From an uncultured Eubacteriales bacterium (GTDB taxonomy: Bacteria; Bacillota; Clostridia; Oscillospirales; Acutalibacteraceae): a DNA stretch of 17,068 bases. Position numbers and translations under genes: made by a program. Positions 1 through 8,118 of this stretch are shown here, piece after piece. Below the pieces are notes generated by a model. The model was given only the letters and a program-made list of their open reading frames with translations. It made no database searches and was not told where the DNA came from. The stretch lies in contig CAKSDA010000025.1 of the NCBI GenBank assembly GCA_934444895.1, positions 1-17,068 on the forward strand, in the 5' to 3' direction. Positions within the stretch are counted from its first letter, which is position 1, and each line of letters begins with the position of its first letter.

Positions 1-997
1 TATTAAGACTTCGGTCTATAAAGTAATGGGCGCCTGCCGCACTGCCCCATCCGAAATCGCGGCGATTTTCATTTTCCGCCGGACATTCCTGTCCAAGTCC
101 ATAGCCTCTCTTGCCTGCTATTGAATATGTAGGCATATTTATCTGTTCTTTTGTGAGCTGATTGGTTGATATCATATCAACCGTTTCACTTTTAAGAAGT
201 TGGTTTGTTCTAAGAGCTTCTAAAAACAGAACATAATCATCAACAGTCGAAACGCATCCTGCTCCCCCACATTCATACTCACTGCCAAGTATATACGAAT
301 TGGCTTTGCCGGTCCTATCCACCCTGCCGGTATTTCTATTATATTTATATTGATTACAAAGCTTAAAACGCTCATTTTCAGGAAAGCAAAAGGAGGAATT
401 CTTCATGTTCGCAACATCAAAAATATTTTCCTTTACATATTTTCCGAACTTTTCTCCTGTAACGGTTTCAACAAGTGCCGCCAACACATCATGACAAAGG
501 CTGTACTCCCATCTGTATCCCGGTTCAAACAAAAGGGGCTCTTCTGCAATATATTTCATTGCAACACGGGTTGGGCATTTGCCTTCGGTTTCCTTTTTGC
601 AAAGTTCGATCTTTGGGGAATTAAGATTATATGAAAGCCCGGCAGTCATTGCAAAAAGCTGCCTTATAGTAATTTTGCTTTTTGCGGGTTTTATTCCGTC
701 TTTTGTTAATACATTCATATTCTCAAACTCAGACATATATTTGTAAAGTTCATCATCCAGTTTGAATTTTCCCTTTTCACAAAGTTGCAGCGCTGCCGTG
801 CAGGTTATAAGTTTGGAGCAGGAATAAATATTATATAGTTCTTTTCCGTTTGGCTTTATCTTATTATTTTCATCTTTATAACCATCCATGTTACGGTAAA
901 CGCATTCACCGTCTTTCATGATTTTTATATCATAAAATGGCACGCCCATATTCAAAAAACCGTTTAGTTTTTCCTCAAGTTTTAAAAACTCATTCAT
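1..997 (-). CDS. Serine hydrolase, beta-lactamase/esterase class (partial, C-terminus cut by window edge)
   Basis: Reading the minus strand from ATG 997-995 gives 332 uninterrupted codons to the left edge, with no stop, so the C-terminus lies outside the window. The protein looks like a class C beta-lactamase-fold serine hydrolase (Pfam Beta-lactamase, PF00144). It has an SxxK motif at S59-C60-S61-K62 inside YSCSKL. The second motif is YSLCHD at 165-170, with tyrosine kept but leucine at the usual Asn position. The third-motif region is FGWGSAAG at 315-322. There is no signal peptide, so it is probably cytoplasmic. The family includes esterases, D-aminopeptidases and PBP-like proteins as well as true beta-lactamases, and the substrate cannot be told. 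A possible AAGGGG ribosome binding site lies about 14 nt before the ATG, which is rather far. No in-frame alternative start was found. It reads in the same direction as the amidase gene upstream. Confidence 0.85.
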   Translation of the reverse strand, partial: MNEFLKLEEKLNGFLNMGVPFYDIKIMKDGECVYRNMDGYKDENNKIKPNGKELYNIYSCSKLITCTAALQLCEKGKFKLDDELYKYMSEFENMNVLTKDGIKPAKSKITIRQLFAMTAGLSYNLNSPKIELCKKETEGKCPTRVAMKYIAEEPLLFEPGYRWEYSLCHDVLAALVETVTGEKFGKYVKENIFDVANMKNSSFCFPENERFKLCNQYKYNRNTGRVDRTGKANSYILGSEYECGGAGCVSTVDDYVLFLEALRTNQLLKSETVDMISTNQLTKEQINMPTYSIAGKRGYGLGQECPAENENRRDFGWGSAAGAHYFIDRSLN

Positions 998-1025
998 ATA
1001 CCGTTTGTGTTCCCCTTTTATTTCT

Positions 1026-1031
1026 ATTATA
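1026..1031 (-). promoter_or_regulatory. Possible -10 element upstream of the serine hydrolase
   Basis: A perfect TATAAT lies on the minus strand about 30 nt before the hydrolase ATG. At 17 nt upstream of it the sequence is TGTATT, a poor -35. If used, transcription would begin near 1019, leaving a leader of about 20 nt that just includes the possible AAGGGG site. The call rests on the -10 alone. Confidence 0.35.
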
Positions 1032-1063
1032 GAAAGCACTTAAATTTAAATACATTTTATTGC

Positions 1064-1155
1064 TGCAAAGCCTTTTATTGGGCAAGCAGGGATAAGCCGA
1101 ACCTGCCCAAAACAGCGATCTTTGGGCATTTTTAGGCTTGTAATCTTTGCAAGGC
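1064..1155. other. Hairpin-rich spacer between amidase and serine hydrolase genes
   Basis: This gap contains several short inverted repeats. TGCCCAAA (1104-1111) pairs perfectly with TTTGGGCA (1121-1128). TGCCC (1104-1108) could instead pair with GGGCA at 1080-1084, so the two helices exclude one another. GCAAAG (1064-1069) and CTTTGC (1145-1150) could close the whole region. On the minus strand, the direction of both flanking genes, none of the hairpins is followed by a T-run, so it does not read as a classical terminator. It may be a factor-dependent terminator or a structured 3' end. Confidence 0.4.
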
Positions 1156-1156
1156 C

Positions 1157-4100
1157 CTAGTCTATTGTTAAAAAGTATTTTACCACGCCGGATACAATTG
1201 CGTCCGCGCACTTGTCGTTCCAGCTGTCACTTAGCATATTGTTATAATCTTTGCTGTTGCTCATAAATCCGTTTTCGGTAAGCACAATCGGATAATTAGA
1301 AATACGCGACATATAGAATACATGCCAGCCGGTATTTTTAACGGTTTCGTAGGTTCCTGAGCTTTTAACACTGTTTGTTATAAGGTCAGCAGCTTTTTTG
1401 GTATACGGATTAAAATAGTAGGACTGGAATCCGTTAGCAGAGGTTCCGGTTGATGAATTTCTGTGCACTGCTATTCCCAAATTTGCCGAAGCATTTCGTG
1501 CCCTTGCCATTCTGTCGTCCGGTGACAGGGAGACATCGGAGGTTCTTGTCATAACCACCGTTGCACCAATGGATTTAAGTTTTTGTTCCAGTTTTTTTGC
1601 AAGCAGAAGGCTTCTGTCTGCCTCATCATAACGCGGATTGTTGCCGGAGGCGCCGCCGTCGCTTCCGCCGTGACCGGCATCTATCATAATTGTAATGCCG
1701 TTTAGGGTTCCGCCGTATTTATTTGAAGCTTTTTTTGCCTTTACGGGATTTAAAAACTTAAACACTAAATCTCCGTTGCTGTTATAATCTGCTGTCCAGC
1801 CGTAAAAAGCACCTACTTTTTTAAGATATAGTCTAAGTGTATAATCCGATTTATTTTTTATTATCTGGGCATTGCTGAAAACGGGGCTGTCTTTAAATCT
1901 GTTTATGCTGCCTGAAAGACTTGAAGCATAGCAGAAGTTTATATCAATATAATTAAATGTTGCGGATGAGATAATGCCTCTGTCGGATCCCTTGGAGGCC
2001 TTGTAATTTTGAGGTGACAATATAAGCTTAAACGGAGCCTTCCACTCGCTGCCCATAACAAGGGTTGTATATTTGCCTGATGTGCTGAGCGATTTTACCG
2101 ACAATTTATTATCGGACGGAAGTGTGCCCTTAAATGTTTTAATCCTGTTTATTCCCTTGCTTACAGTATAAACCCTTTTTCCGTAGCGAAGAATTCTGTA
2201 TGTATTTCCGGACGAAGGATCGTACACTGTACTGTTGCTGCAATAATCAACAGTTCCCTTTGGAAGATAACTGTTGTATGGCTGAGAATAGTCGTTTACT
2301 ACCGTTTTCCCTGCAGGATCTTTTACATCAAATGTTTCAATCTGTGGTTGAATAACCTCGGCAATAAGGTTGTTTCCGACAGATATATATCCGTTATTTG
2401 ACCCGGAAATTCCGCCTGTATCGGGTTTGTAATCAGATGGATCTGCCTTTACAGTTACTTTTCCGCCGGTGAAGCTTTCGCTATGCCCGGCGTTAGTTCC
2501 TTTAAAAACAACATTTCCCAAAGAGGTATTCTTTTTATACCCTGATGCCAACTGAAAACTGCCTATGTAGGTTAAGAATTCCGAACCCTCTGTAACCTCT
2601 TCAGGCTCCAGCTTTACGGATTTACCGTTTAATGTTGCAATAACTGTACTGTTTTTTCTTGCCGTTGCCTTTACAACAAGAATTGAGCCGCCGTCCAATG
2701 TTATTGCTTTAGCAGGTGAGTAGTTTTTAATTACTGTATACCTATAGGTGATATTGAAGGTTGTATCGGAACCCTTATGTGTAAATTTAAAAACATTATT
2801 ACCGATTTTCAGATTTTTTTGAAGGGAAAAATATCCGTACTTTGTTCTTTCCACCTTTGCGCCGTTTAAAATTAAATCAAAGTTAGGGTCAGACGCCCCT
2901 ATAAAAGAAATATTATCCTCATAGACTGTAAATGTTCTTTTTGACGGTGAAGTGAATGTTAAATTGCTTAAAACAAAATTGTCCTCAACATTACCGGTAA
3001 GATATTTGTAAACAAGGTTTGCCGCTCCGCTTTTATCATTTTTAAGGGAACTGAAACTGTTAAAGCAAAATACATATCTGTTTTTGTTTTTTAGAGTCAT
3101 AAGCTGCCTTGTAAGCTGATCCGGGTTTTTCCATGACGGATCGCCTGAAACCGCTTTATCGCTTGAAAGAACAAAGCCCAGCTTCACATCCTGCGGAGTA
3201 TTTTTATCCCACCAATCTAAAACCGTATTAAAAGATAAATCCTTATCGTCGGTAGTGGTATCCGCCTTTACGAATACTGTATCAAAAAAGCCGTTGTTTA
3301 TCCAATACAAAACATCTGCGTTTTTATCTTTAAGCATTTCGGTTTTATTCTGACAGTTTATTCCGCCTGCTTTATATGCTGACGAAGCATAAACGCTGTC
3401 GCTTACAACTCCGAACATAATATTGCCGTTGTTTGCTTTGATTTTATCGGATATTTTTTTAACCGATTCGGTAAGCAGATTTTCACTGTATTTTTTGTAC
3501 CCCGTAAGAGTTCCGCAGGACACATAATTTGAAAAATCCGTACCGTCCGGATTCCTTGAAATACCGTCGAGTATTACTCCGCCTACACCATCGATTGAAA
3601 TAAGTTCGTTTAAATCCGATTCGATTTTTTGAATTGCGTCACCGCCTGCAATATCCCCTGCGGATATTTTAGAAATATCGTAATTCATAATTGTTGTAAG
3701 AGATTTCTCTTTTGCTGAAAGGGCTATTTTACCCATTATTTCTTTGCTGATGATCGAACCGTCATCCCCTATTGCGTTAATAAATACGGTAGTAAGACCG
3801 TCTTTTGCTATTTCGTCTGTAAGGGAGGCTATATTTTCGTTTGTATCCGTTTCTTTAAATTCTTTATTTAAGGTTAGGGTCATTCCGAAAATTCTTGAAG
3901 AATCGGAATTGAAATCTACGCTTTTGACTTGCGAATTATCTGTTTTTGAGGCTTCACTGCCGCTTATCGTGCTTTCGGTTCCGCCTTCTTTTGCGGCGTC
4001 AACAACCTTTGAATTGTTTGCAGAACTGCCTTTTCCAATAGCTTTTTTTAAAGGATTAAACAAGGGAGTAAATATAAAAGTGCATAACAAAGCAGCCACC

Positions 4101-4408
4101 AAAACAAACGCGGAAATTGCTATAATAATCAGTCTGCGATTTGCAGGGCCTTTATCCCATTTGGTGCTTTCGGTTGTTTGTAAATCAGTGATTGTTTGTG
4201 AATTGGCAGTTGCTTTTGAATCGGCGATTACTTGTGGCTCAGCGACTGTTTGGGTATTTTCAGATTTTATAAAATTTGTGGTTTGGCCGATATTTTCAGA
4301 TTTTTCATCGCTGTTTTTAGTCTTATAATGGCTGCCGATATTATTTGTTTTTCTGTCAGCCGTTTTTTCCGGTTTGTAAACAACCCGGCGTTTAGAATTG
4401 CCACCCAT
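1157..4408 (-). CDS. Membrane-anchored N-acetylmuramoyl-L-alanine amidase with GHL10-like domain
   Basis: A 1083-residue type II membrane protein. Residues 1-92 form a Lys/Ser/Thr-rich cytoplasmic tail, and residues 93-117 a single hydrophobic segment after RR. Residues about 173-475 resemble a GHL10-type (DUF187) TIM barrel: FGMTLTL, GLTTVFINA, GVGGVILDGIS and FGVVSDS follow the order seen in the neighbouring lipoprotein. About 480-690 are beta-rich and Ig-like. About 700-890 contain an AMIN-like stretch. Residues 899-1083 are an Amidase_3 zinc amidase (PF01520) that cleaves the MurNAc-L-Ala amide bond of peptidoglycan. The expected zinc ligands and catalytic glutamate are present: H913 (DAGHGG), E929, H982 (AVHRNS) and E1045 (LTENGF). 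The start is well supported by AGGAG 8 nt before ATG 4408. Very large amidases with a cytoplasmic tail and extra domains are less common than secreted ones. The amidase domain is sure; the middle-domain calls are by eye. Confidence 0.92.
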   Translation of the reverse strand: MGGNSKRRVVYKPEKTADRKTNNIGSHYKTKNSDEKSENIGQTTNFIKSENTQTVAEPQVIADSKATANSQTITDLQTTESTKWDKGPANRRLIIIAISAFVLVAALLCTFIFTPLFNPLKKAIGKGSSANNSKVVDAAKEGGTESTISGSEASKTDNSQVKSVDFNSDSSRIFGMTLTLNKEFKETDTNENIASLTDEIAKDGLTTVFINAIGDDGSIISKEIMGKIALSAKEKSLTTIMNYDISKISAGDIAGGDAIQKIESDLNELISIDGVGGVILDGISRNPDGTDFSNYVSCGTLTGYKKYSENLLTESVKKISDKIKANNGNIMFGVVSDSVYASSAYKAGGINCQNKTEMLKDKNADVLYWINNGFFDTVFVKADTTTDDKDLSFNTVLDWWDKNTPQDVKLGFVLSSDKAVSGDPSWKNPDQLTRQLMTLKNKNRYVFCFNSFSSLKNDKSGAANLVYKYLTGNVEDNFVLSNLTFTSPSKRTFTVYEDNISFIGASDPNFDLILNGAKVERTKYGYFSLQKNLKIGNNVFKFTHKGSDTTFNITYRYTVIKNYSPAKAITLDGGSILVVKATARKNSTVIATLNGKSVKLEPEEVTEGSEFLTYIGSFQLASGYKKNTSLGNVVFKGTNAGHSESFTGGKVTVKADPSDYKPDTGGISGSNNGYISVGNNLIAEVIQPQIETFDVKDPAGKTVVNDYSQPYNSYLPKGTVDYCSNSTVYDPSSGNTYRILRYGKRVYTVSKGINRIKTFKGTLPSDNKLSVKSLSTSGKYTTLVMGSEWKAPFKLILSPQNYKASKGSDRGIISSATFNYIDINFCYASSLSGSINRFKDSPVFSNAQIIKNKSDYTLRLYLKKVGAFYGWTADYNSNGDLVFKFLNPVKAKKASNKYGGTLNGITIMIDAGHGGSDGGASGNNPRYDEADRSLLLAKKLEQKLKSIGATVVMTRTSDVSLSPDDRMARARNASANLGIAVHRNSSTGTSANGFQSYYFNPYTKKAADLITNSVKSSGTYETVKNTGWHVFYMSRISNYPIVLTENGFMSNSKDYNNMLSDSWNDKCADAIVSGVVKYFLTID

Positions 4409-4434
4409 AATTATTTCTCCTAAAAATATTTTAT

Positions 4435-4454
4435 ACTTGTTTAATGTGACAAGT
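4435..4454. promoter_or_regulatory. Inverted repeat before the amidase gene
   Basis: ACTTGT (4435-4440) and ACAAGT (4449-4454) form a perfect 6-bp inverted repeat with an 8-nt spacer. It sits 27-46 nt before the amidase ATG. On the minus strand it directly abuts TATAAAAT, a possible -10, though no good -35 was found. It could be an operator half-site pair or a small hairpin in the leader. No regulator is implied. Confidence 0.35.
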
Positions 4455-4523
4455 TTAAGCTATATACGAACCGGTCCAAAATGTCAGGCTTTAAGCGCTT
4501 TAAAATTTTGTGTTTGCAGAGCG

Positions 4524-5939
4524 TCAGCCTATAGCTTTAAACATGTTTGTTATACTCTTTACATTCAGCGGATCGTCTTTTACGGAAGATGAATATGAGA
4601 ATACGACTATGCCGTCCGTGCCGTTTTTCTTAGCGCCTGATGCCTGTCTTGCAAGCAGATTGCCTGTTTCGTTGCACCATGCCGCAGAATCCTTTAAACT
4701 TTTATCTCCAAGTTTATAGGCTCCCAGCCCTATATAAAGCTTTAATCCGGAATGTTTTGGCATACTGCACCAAAGATTTAAAAATGTATCGTAACAATAA
4801 TTTTTATTCGGATAGTCATAGCTAAAATAAAGCTGCGGAATTATGTAATCAACATACCCTTTTTCCCTCATCCACAAGGCTATATCCGCATACGCTTCAT
4901 TGTAGTTACGGTCGGTATGATTTTTTGATATATGTGCGGACGGACTGATACCGAATGTTTTTTTATATTGGCGGCAAACATTGTAAACTGCCGAAACCAA
5001 ACTATTTACATTGGCCCTCCGCCAATCTCCCAAGTTCATCGGTGTTCCGCGCACTGATTTGCAATAATCCGAATACGACTTCTTATCAAAATCCTGCGAT
5101 ACGGTAGGATAAAAATAATCGTCGAAATGTATACCGTCAACCTTATAATTCTGAAGTATTTCACGAACCCCGTTTATCACCAATTTCTGTACATCGGTGC
5201 TGGCAGGATTAAAATAAATTCCGCCGTTATAAGCTATTGCTCTGTTGCTTGAATCGGTAAGCCATTTTGCGGCTATATTATTTGCGGAAAGTTTTGACGG
5301 ATCCGATGTGGAAGTACTTACCCTGTAAGGATTTATCCATGCATGAAATTCCATATTATTACTGTGAGCTGCATTTATCATTAAATACAGCGGATCATAC
5401 CCGGGGTTTACTCCTTCTGTACCGGTAAGATACCTTGAATACGGAAAATATTTTGAAGGATAATATGCGTCGGCATATGGGCGCACATGGCAAAAAACCG
5501 CAGTATATCCCTGTTTTGCAAGCTTAGCAAACATTGAGTTTATTTTATTGCTGCAGCCCTTTGCGTCAAGTCCCTTAAAGGACATTTCAAAACAAGAAAC
5601 CCAAATTCCCTTAAAAAATGAGGATTTAGGCTTTTTACCGTTTACAGATGAAGCGGAAGTACTTTTTGTACTGCTGCCGGAACTTACCTTTTTTGTATTG
5701 CTGTTTTTTGCTACTGAAGAATTGGATTTATCCGCAATGTTTTTGTCGGATTCTGCGTTTCTCTCATCTGAAGCAGAAGAGCTTGTTTCAGATACTGCGG
5801 CATTTGCATTTTCGCTGCTAAGCGCCGAGGTTTCTGAACTAAAGGACTCAGAATCGACAGATTTTTCTCTCTTAGCGCATCCTTCGGTGCAAAACAAAAA
5901 ACATATGCACAAAACTATAGCTGTTACTTTGTTTCTCAT
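4524..5939 (-). CDS. GHL10-family glycoside-hydrolase-like lipoprotein (DUF187)
   Basis: The chosen start is the ATG at 5939, giving 471 residues. MRNKVTAIVLCICFLFC makes a clean signal peptide from here, GGAG lies 13 nt upstream, and the in-frame ATG at 5978 has no ribosome binding site. TEGC with Cys21 is a plausible but imperfect lipobox (no Leu at -3), so the protein is probably lipid-anchored outside the cell. Residues 22-105 are a Ser/Asn/Lys-rich linker. Residues about 108-440 are a GHL10 domain (PF02638, DUF187), shown by KGIWVSCFEMSF, AVFCHVRPYADA, EFHAWINPYR, DGIHFDDYFYP (268-278) and GISPSAH. Acidic residues in DGIHFDD are candidates for catalysis. The family is a predicted glycosidase group often tied to the cell wall, with uncertain substrate. 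It lies 115 bp upstream of the amidase gene in the same direction, and that amidase carries a related domain, which suggests a shared wall target. Confidence 0.88.
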   Translation of the reverse strand: MRNKVTAIVLCICFLFCTEGCAKREKSVDSESFSSETSALSSENANAAVSETSSSASDERNAESDKNIADKSNSSVAKNSNTKKVSSGSSTKSTSASSVNGKKPKSSFFKGIWVSCFEMSFKGLDAKGCSNKINSMFAKLAKQGYTAVFCHVRPYADAYYPSKYFPYSRYLTGTEGVNPGYDPLYLMINAAHSNNMEFHAWINPYRVSTSTSDPSKLSANNIAAKWLTDSSNRAIAYNGGIYFNPASTDVQKLVINGVREILQNYKVDGIHFDDYFYPTVSQDFDKKSYSDYCKSVRGTPMNLGDWRRANVNSLVSAVYNVCRQYKKTFGISPSAHISKNHTDRNYNEAYADIALWMREKGYVDYIIPQLYFSYDYPNKNYCYDTFLNLWCSMPKHSGLKLYIGLGAYKLGDKSLKDSAAWCNETGNLLARQASGAKKNGTDGIVVFSYSSSVKDDPLNVKSITNMFKAIG

Positions 5940-5985
5940 AATAAATATTCTACTCCAATTATCGCTAAAAATCAACATAATAATA

Positions 5986-6011
5986 CCATATTAATACTAT
6001 GTATTATATGG
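5986..6011. promoter_or_regulatory. AT-rich inverted repeat overlapping a possible -10 of the GHL10 gene
   Basis: CCATATTAATAC (5986-5997) pairs with GTATTATATGG (6001-6011) with one bulged T and a 3-nt loop. The minus-strand TATAAT at 6008-6003, the best -10 candidate for the lipoprotein gene, lies inside it. No convincing -35 was found. The overlap suits an operator that would block the promoter, but this is inference from layout only. Confidence 0.35.
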
Positions 6012-6140
6012 AATATAAATACCGAAGCATTGTTATTTTAATAGGCAATCCTGTACAAAAACAAAATAAAGCATATAGTATCCTAAAACAATTATTGTAA
6101 AGAATGATCAGTTTCGTGCTTATTTTTAAAAACGGCGGCA

Positions 6141-6146
6141 TATAAT
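6141..6146 (+). promoter_or_regulatory. Possible promoter -10 of asnB
   Basis: TATAAT lies 88 nt before the asnB start in the 294-bp gap between the divergent lipoprotein and asnB genes. The -35 region at the usual spacing (GCTTAT) is weak. Transcription would start near 6153, giving a leader of about 80 nt with no recognisable T-box or riboswitch. Confidence 0.4.
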
Positions 6147-6233
6147 TAATATATCGTGTGTGGCTTACGCGTAAATGATTTTGCCCTGCGATTACCAACC
6201 GAATTTTATTTTTATATTAACGGAGGTTATGAT

Positions 6234-8063
6234 ATGTGCGGAATTGCCGGTGAAATAAATTTAAAAAGCGGAGTATCCGTTTGTGACTATCACGAAGAAA
6301 TGTTAAAGACCCTTGAAAGGAGGGGACCTGACAGTCACGGAATTTTCAAAGATGATTACGCCGTACTGCTCCACAGCAGGCTTGCGGTTATAGATCCTCT
6401 AAACGGCAGCCAACCGATGACCGCCGTAAAAAACGAAGTTAAATACACTATTTGTTATAACGGAGAGCTTTACAACACAAATGAAATTCGGCTTATTCTT
6501 ACAGAAGGCGGAGAATCGTTTGACACTCACAGCGACACAGAGGTTGTTTTAAAAGCGTTTATTGCTTTCGGAGAAAAGTGTGTGGATATGTTTAACGGTA
6601 TTTTTGCCTTTGCAATTTACAATCACAAAACGCATAAAACATTTTTGGCGCGGGACAAAATGGGAGTAAAACCGCTTTTTTACGCCATAAGAAATGGCAG
6701 CCTGGTTTTCGCAAGCGAAATAAAAACACTGATGAAGCATCCGCTTATAAAACCGGAGATAGATGAAACCGGAATAGGAGAACTGCTTTTTATCGGTCCG
6801 GGGCGCACGCCGTCATGCGGCGTTTTTAAGGAAGTGTTTGAACTAAAACCTGCACACTATGCGGTGTTTGACGGTGAATATTTGAAGGTGTCGCGTTATT
6901 TCGATTTTAAAGACCGAAACATTGCAATGTCAAAAGAAGATATTATTGAAAAGGTAAGATTTTTGGTAACCGATTCCATTGAAAGGCAGCTTGTAAGTGA
7001 TGTGCCGATAGGAACATTTTTGTCCGGCGGTCTTGATTCCAGTATAATAAGTTCGGTTGCATCAAATTATTTCAAATCAAGAGGCAAAAAGCTTAAAACA
7101 TTTTCAATATGTTATAAAGATAACGAAAAATATTTTAAAGCAAGTCGGTTTCAGCCTAACAGTGATGATGAATACATAAAAATCATGACCGATTATCTTC
7201 AAAGCGAGCATTACAATATTGTGGTAGATACCCCTGAAGTGGTAAACGCGCTTTATGCGGCGGTTGACGCCCGTGATCTTCCCGGCATGGCCGATGTCGA
7301 TTCCTCGCTTCTTTTATTTTGCAAGGAAATAAAAAAGCATGTTACAGTTGCATTGTCCGGCGAATGTGCCGATGAAATTTTCGGAGGGTATCCATGGTTC
7401 AGAGATGAAAAAATACGCTCGAAATACGGATTTCCGTGGGCGCAGTCAACAGAGTACCGCGAGACATTTTTAAATCAGAATTTAAAGAACCGAATAAGCG
7501 GCAGCGACTTTGTGAATGATCGATACAACGCCACTTTGCTTGCTGTTTCCAAAAACGAAGGTCTTTCGCCGTTGGAATCAAGAATGAGAGAAATGGTTTA
7601 CCTTAATATGAATTGGTTTATGCAAACCCTGCTTGACAGAAAAGACAGGATGAGCATGTATAACGGACTTGAAGTCAGGGTTCCGTTTTGCGATATAAGA
7701 ATCGCCGAATTTATGTACAGCGTACCTTGGGAAATCAAGGATTTAAAAGGCAGAGAAAAGGGACTTTTAAGGACTGCAATGCAGGAGGTTTTGCCTGAAA
7801 GTGTTCTTTGGAGAAAGAAAAGTCCTTATCCCAAAACCCATAATCCGGCATATTTTTCAGCAGTTAAAGATATTTTAAAGGATATCCTTGCCGACAAATA
7901 CTCCCCTGTTTTTGAACTAATGGATTATGATGCGGTAAGCGGACTGCTTAACACACAAAGGGATGAGCCTTGGTACGGGCAGCTGATGACAACTCCGCAA
8001 ACAATTGCTTATATTATTATGCTTAACTACTGGATGAAAAAATTTGATGTAAAAATTGTTTGA
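6234..8063 (+). CDS. asnB: Asparagine synthase (glutamine-hydrolysing)
   Basis: A 609-residue AsnB that makes asparagine from aspartate, glutamine and ATP in the cytosol. The start is fixed by chemistry: Cys2 must be the N-terminal nucleophile of the class II glutamine amidotransferase domain, so the protein begins MCGIAGEIN at 6234, not at the in-frame ATG 26 codons upstream. GGAGG 7 nt before this ATG agrees. Glutaminase-domain landmarks are RRGPDSHG (29-36), R49, YNGELYN (75-81) and SDTEVV with D101. The synthetase domain has the PP-loop SGGLDSS (264-270), GECADEIFGGYP and a YPKTHNP stretch near the C-terminus. The length is normal and the domains complete. AsnB homologues also act in amidation of cell-wall peptides or other substrates, so asparagine synthesis is the best but not the only reading. 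It heads the plus-strand run, and its stop codon overlaps a strong downstream promoter. Confidence 0.95.
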   Translation: MCGIAGEINLKSGVSVCDYHEEMLKTLERRGPDSHGIFKDDYAVLLHSRLAVIDPLNGSQPMTAVKNEVKYTICYNGELYNTNEIRLILTEGGESFDTHSDTEVVLKAFIAFGEKCVDMFNGIFAFAIYNHKTHKTFLARDKMGVKPLFYAIRNGSLVFASEIKTLMKHPLIKPEIDETGIGELLFIGPGRTPSCGVFKEVFELKPAHYAVFDGEYLKVSRYFDFKDRNIAMSKEDIIEKVRFLVTDSIERQLVSDVPIGTFLSGGLDSSIISSVASNYFKSRGKKLKTFSICYKDNEKYFKASRFQPNSDDEYIKIMTDYLQSEHYNIVVDTPEVVNALYAAVDARDLPGMADVDSSLLLFCKEIKKHVTVALSGECADEIFGGYPWFRDEKIRSKYGFPWAQSTEYRETFLNQNLKNRISGSDFVNDRYNATLLAVSKNEGLSPLESRMREMVYLNMNWFMQTLLDRKDRMSMYNGLEVRVPFCDIRIAEFMYSVPWEIKDLKGREKGLLRTAMQEVLPESVLWRKKSPYPKTHNPAYFSAVKDILKDILADKYSPVFELMDYDAVSGLLNTQRDEPWYGQLMTTPQTIAYIIMLNYWMKKFDVKIV

Positions 8064-8088
8064 AAACAGGCGGTATATGAGGTATAAT
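8060..8088 (+). promoter_or_regulatory. Near-consensus sigma-A promoter inside the asnB stop region
   Basis: TTGAAA (8060-8065), a 17-nt spacer and TATAAT (8083-8088) match the vegetative promoter consensus in 11 of 12 positions. The -35 overlaps the asnB TGA stop. Transcription would start near 8095, about 24 nt before the next gene, so the three downstream genes can be expressed independently of asnB. Confidence 0.75.
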
Positions 8089-8118
8089 GTTTTATGAAAA
8101 TCCGGGGGGTGACCGCCA

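Noticed and set aside
1104..1133. Hairpin plus TTTTT on the plus strand resembling an intrinsic terminator
   Set aside because: No plus-strand gene lies upstream within the window to be terminated; on the coding strand there is no T-run. Kept only as a structured spacer.
990..1211. 73-codon minus-strand frame between the amidase and the serine hydrolase
   Set aside because: It lies over the hairpin-rich spacer and overlaps the ends of both genes, with no ribosome binding site or recognisable protein features.
3744..4328. Open frame of 194 codons on the plus strand inside the amidase gene
   Set aside because: It is antisense to the amidase's linker and membrane segment, so its hydrophobicity is a mirror effect. 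It has no recognisable domain or ribosome binding site.
5548..5994. Open frame of 148 codons on the plus strand over the lipoprotein's linker
   Set aside because: Its Leu/Ser/Phe-rich sequence is the reverse of the Ser/Asn/Lys linker codons, and the real lipoprotein has a signal peptide and a recognised domain.
6156..6233. Upstream in-frame ATG as the asnB start
   Set aside because: It would bury the catalytic Cys2 of the glutaminase domain; the downstream ATG has GGAGG at good spacing.
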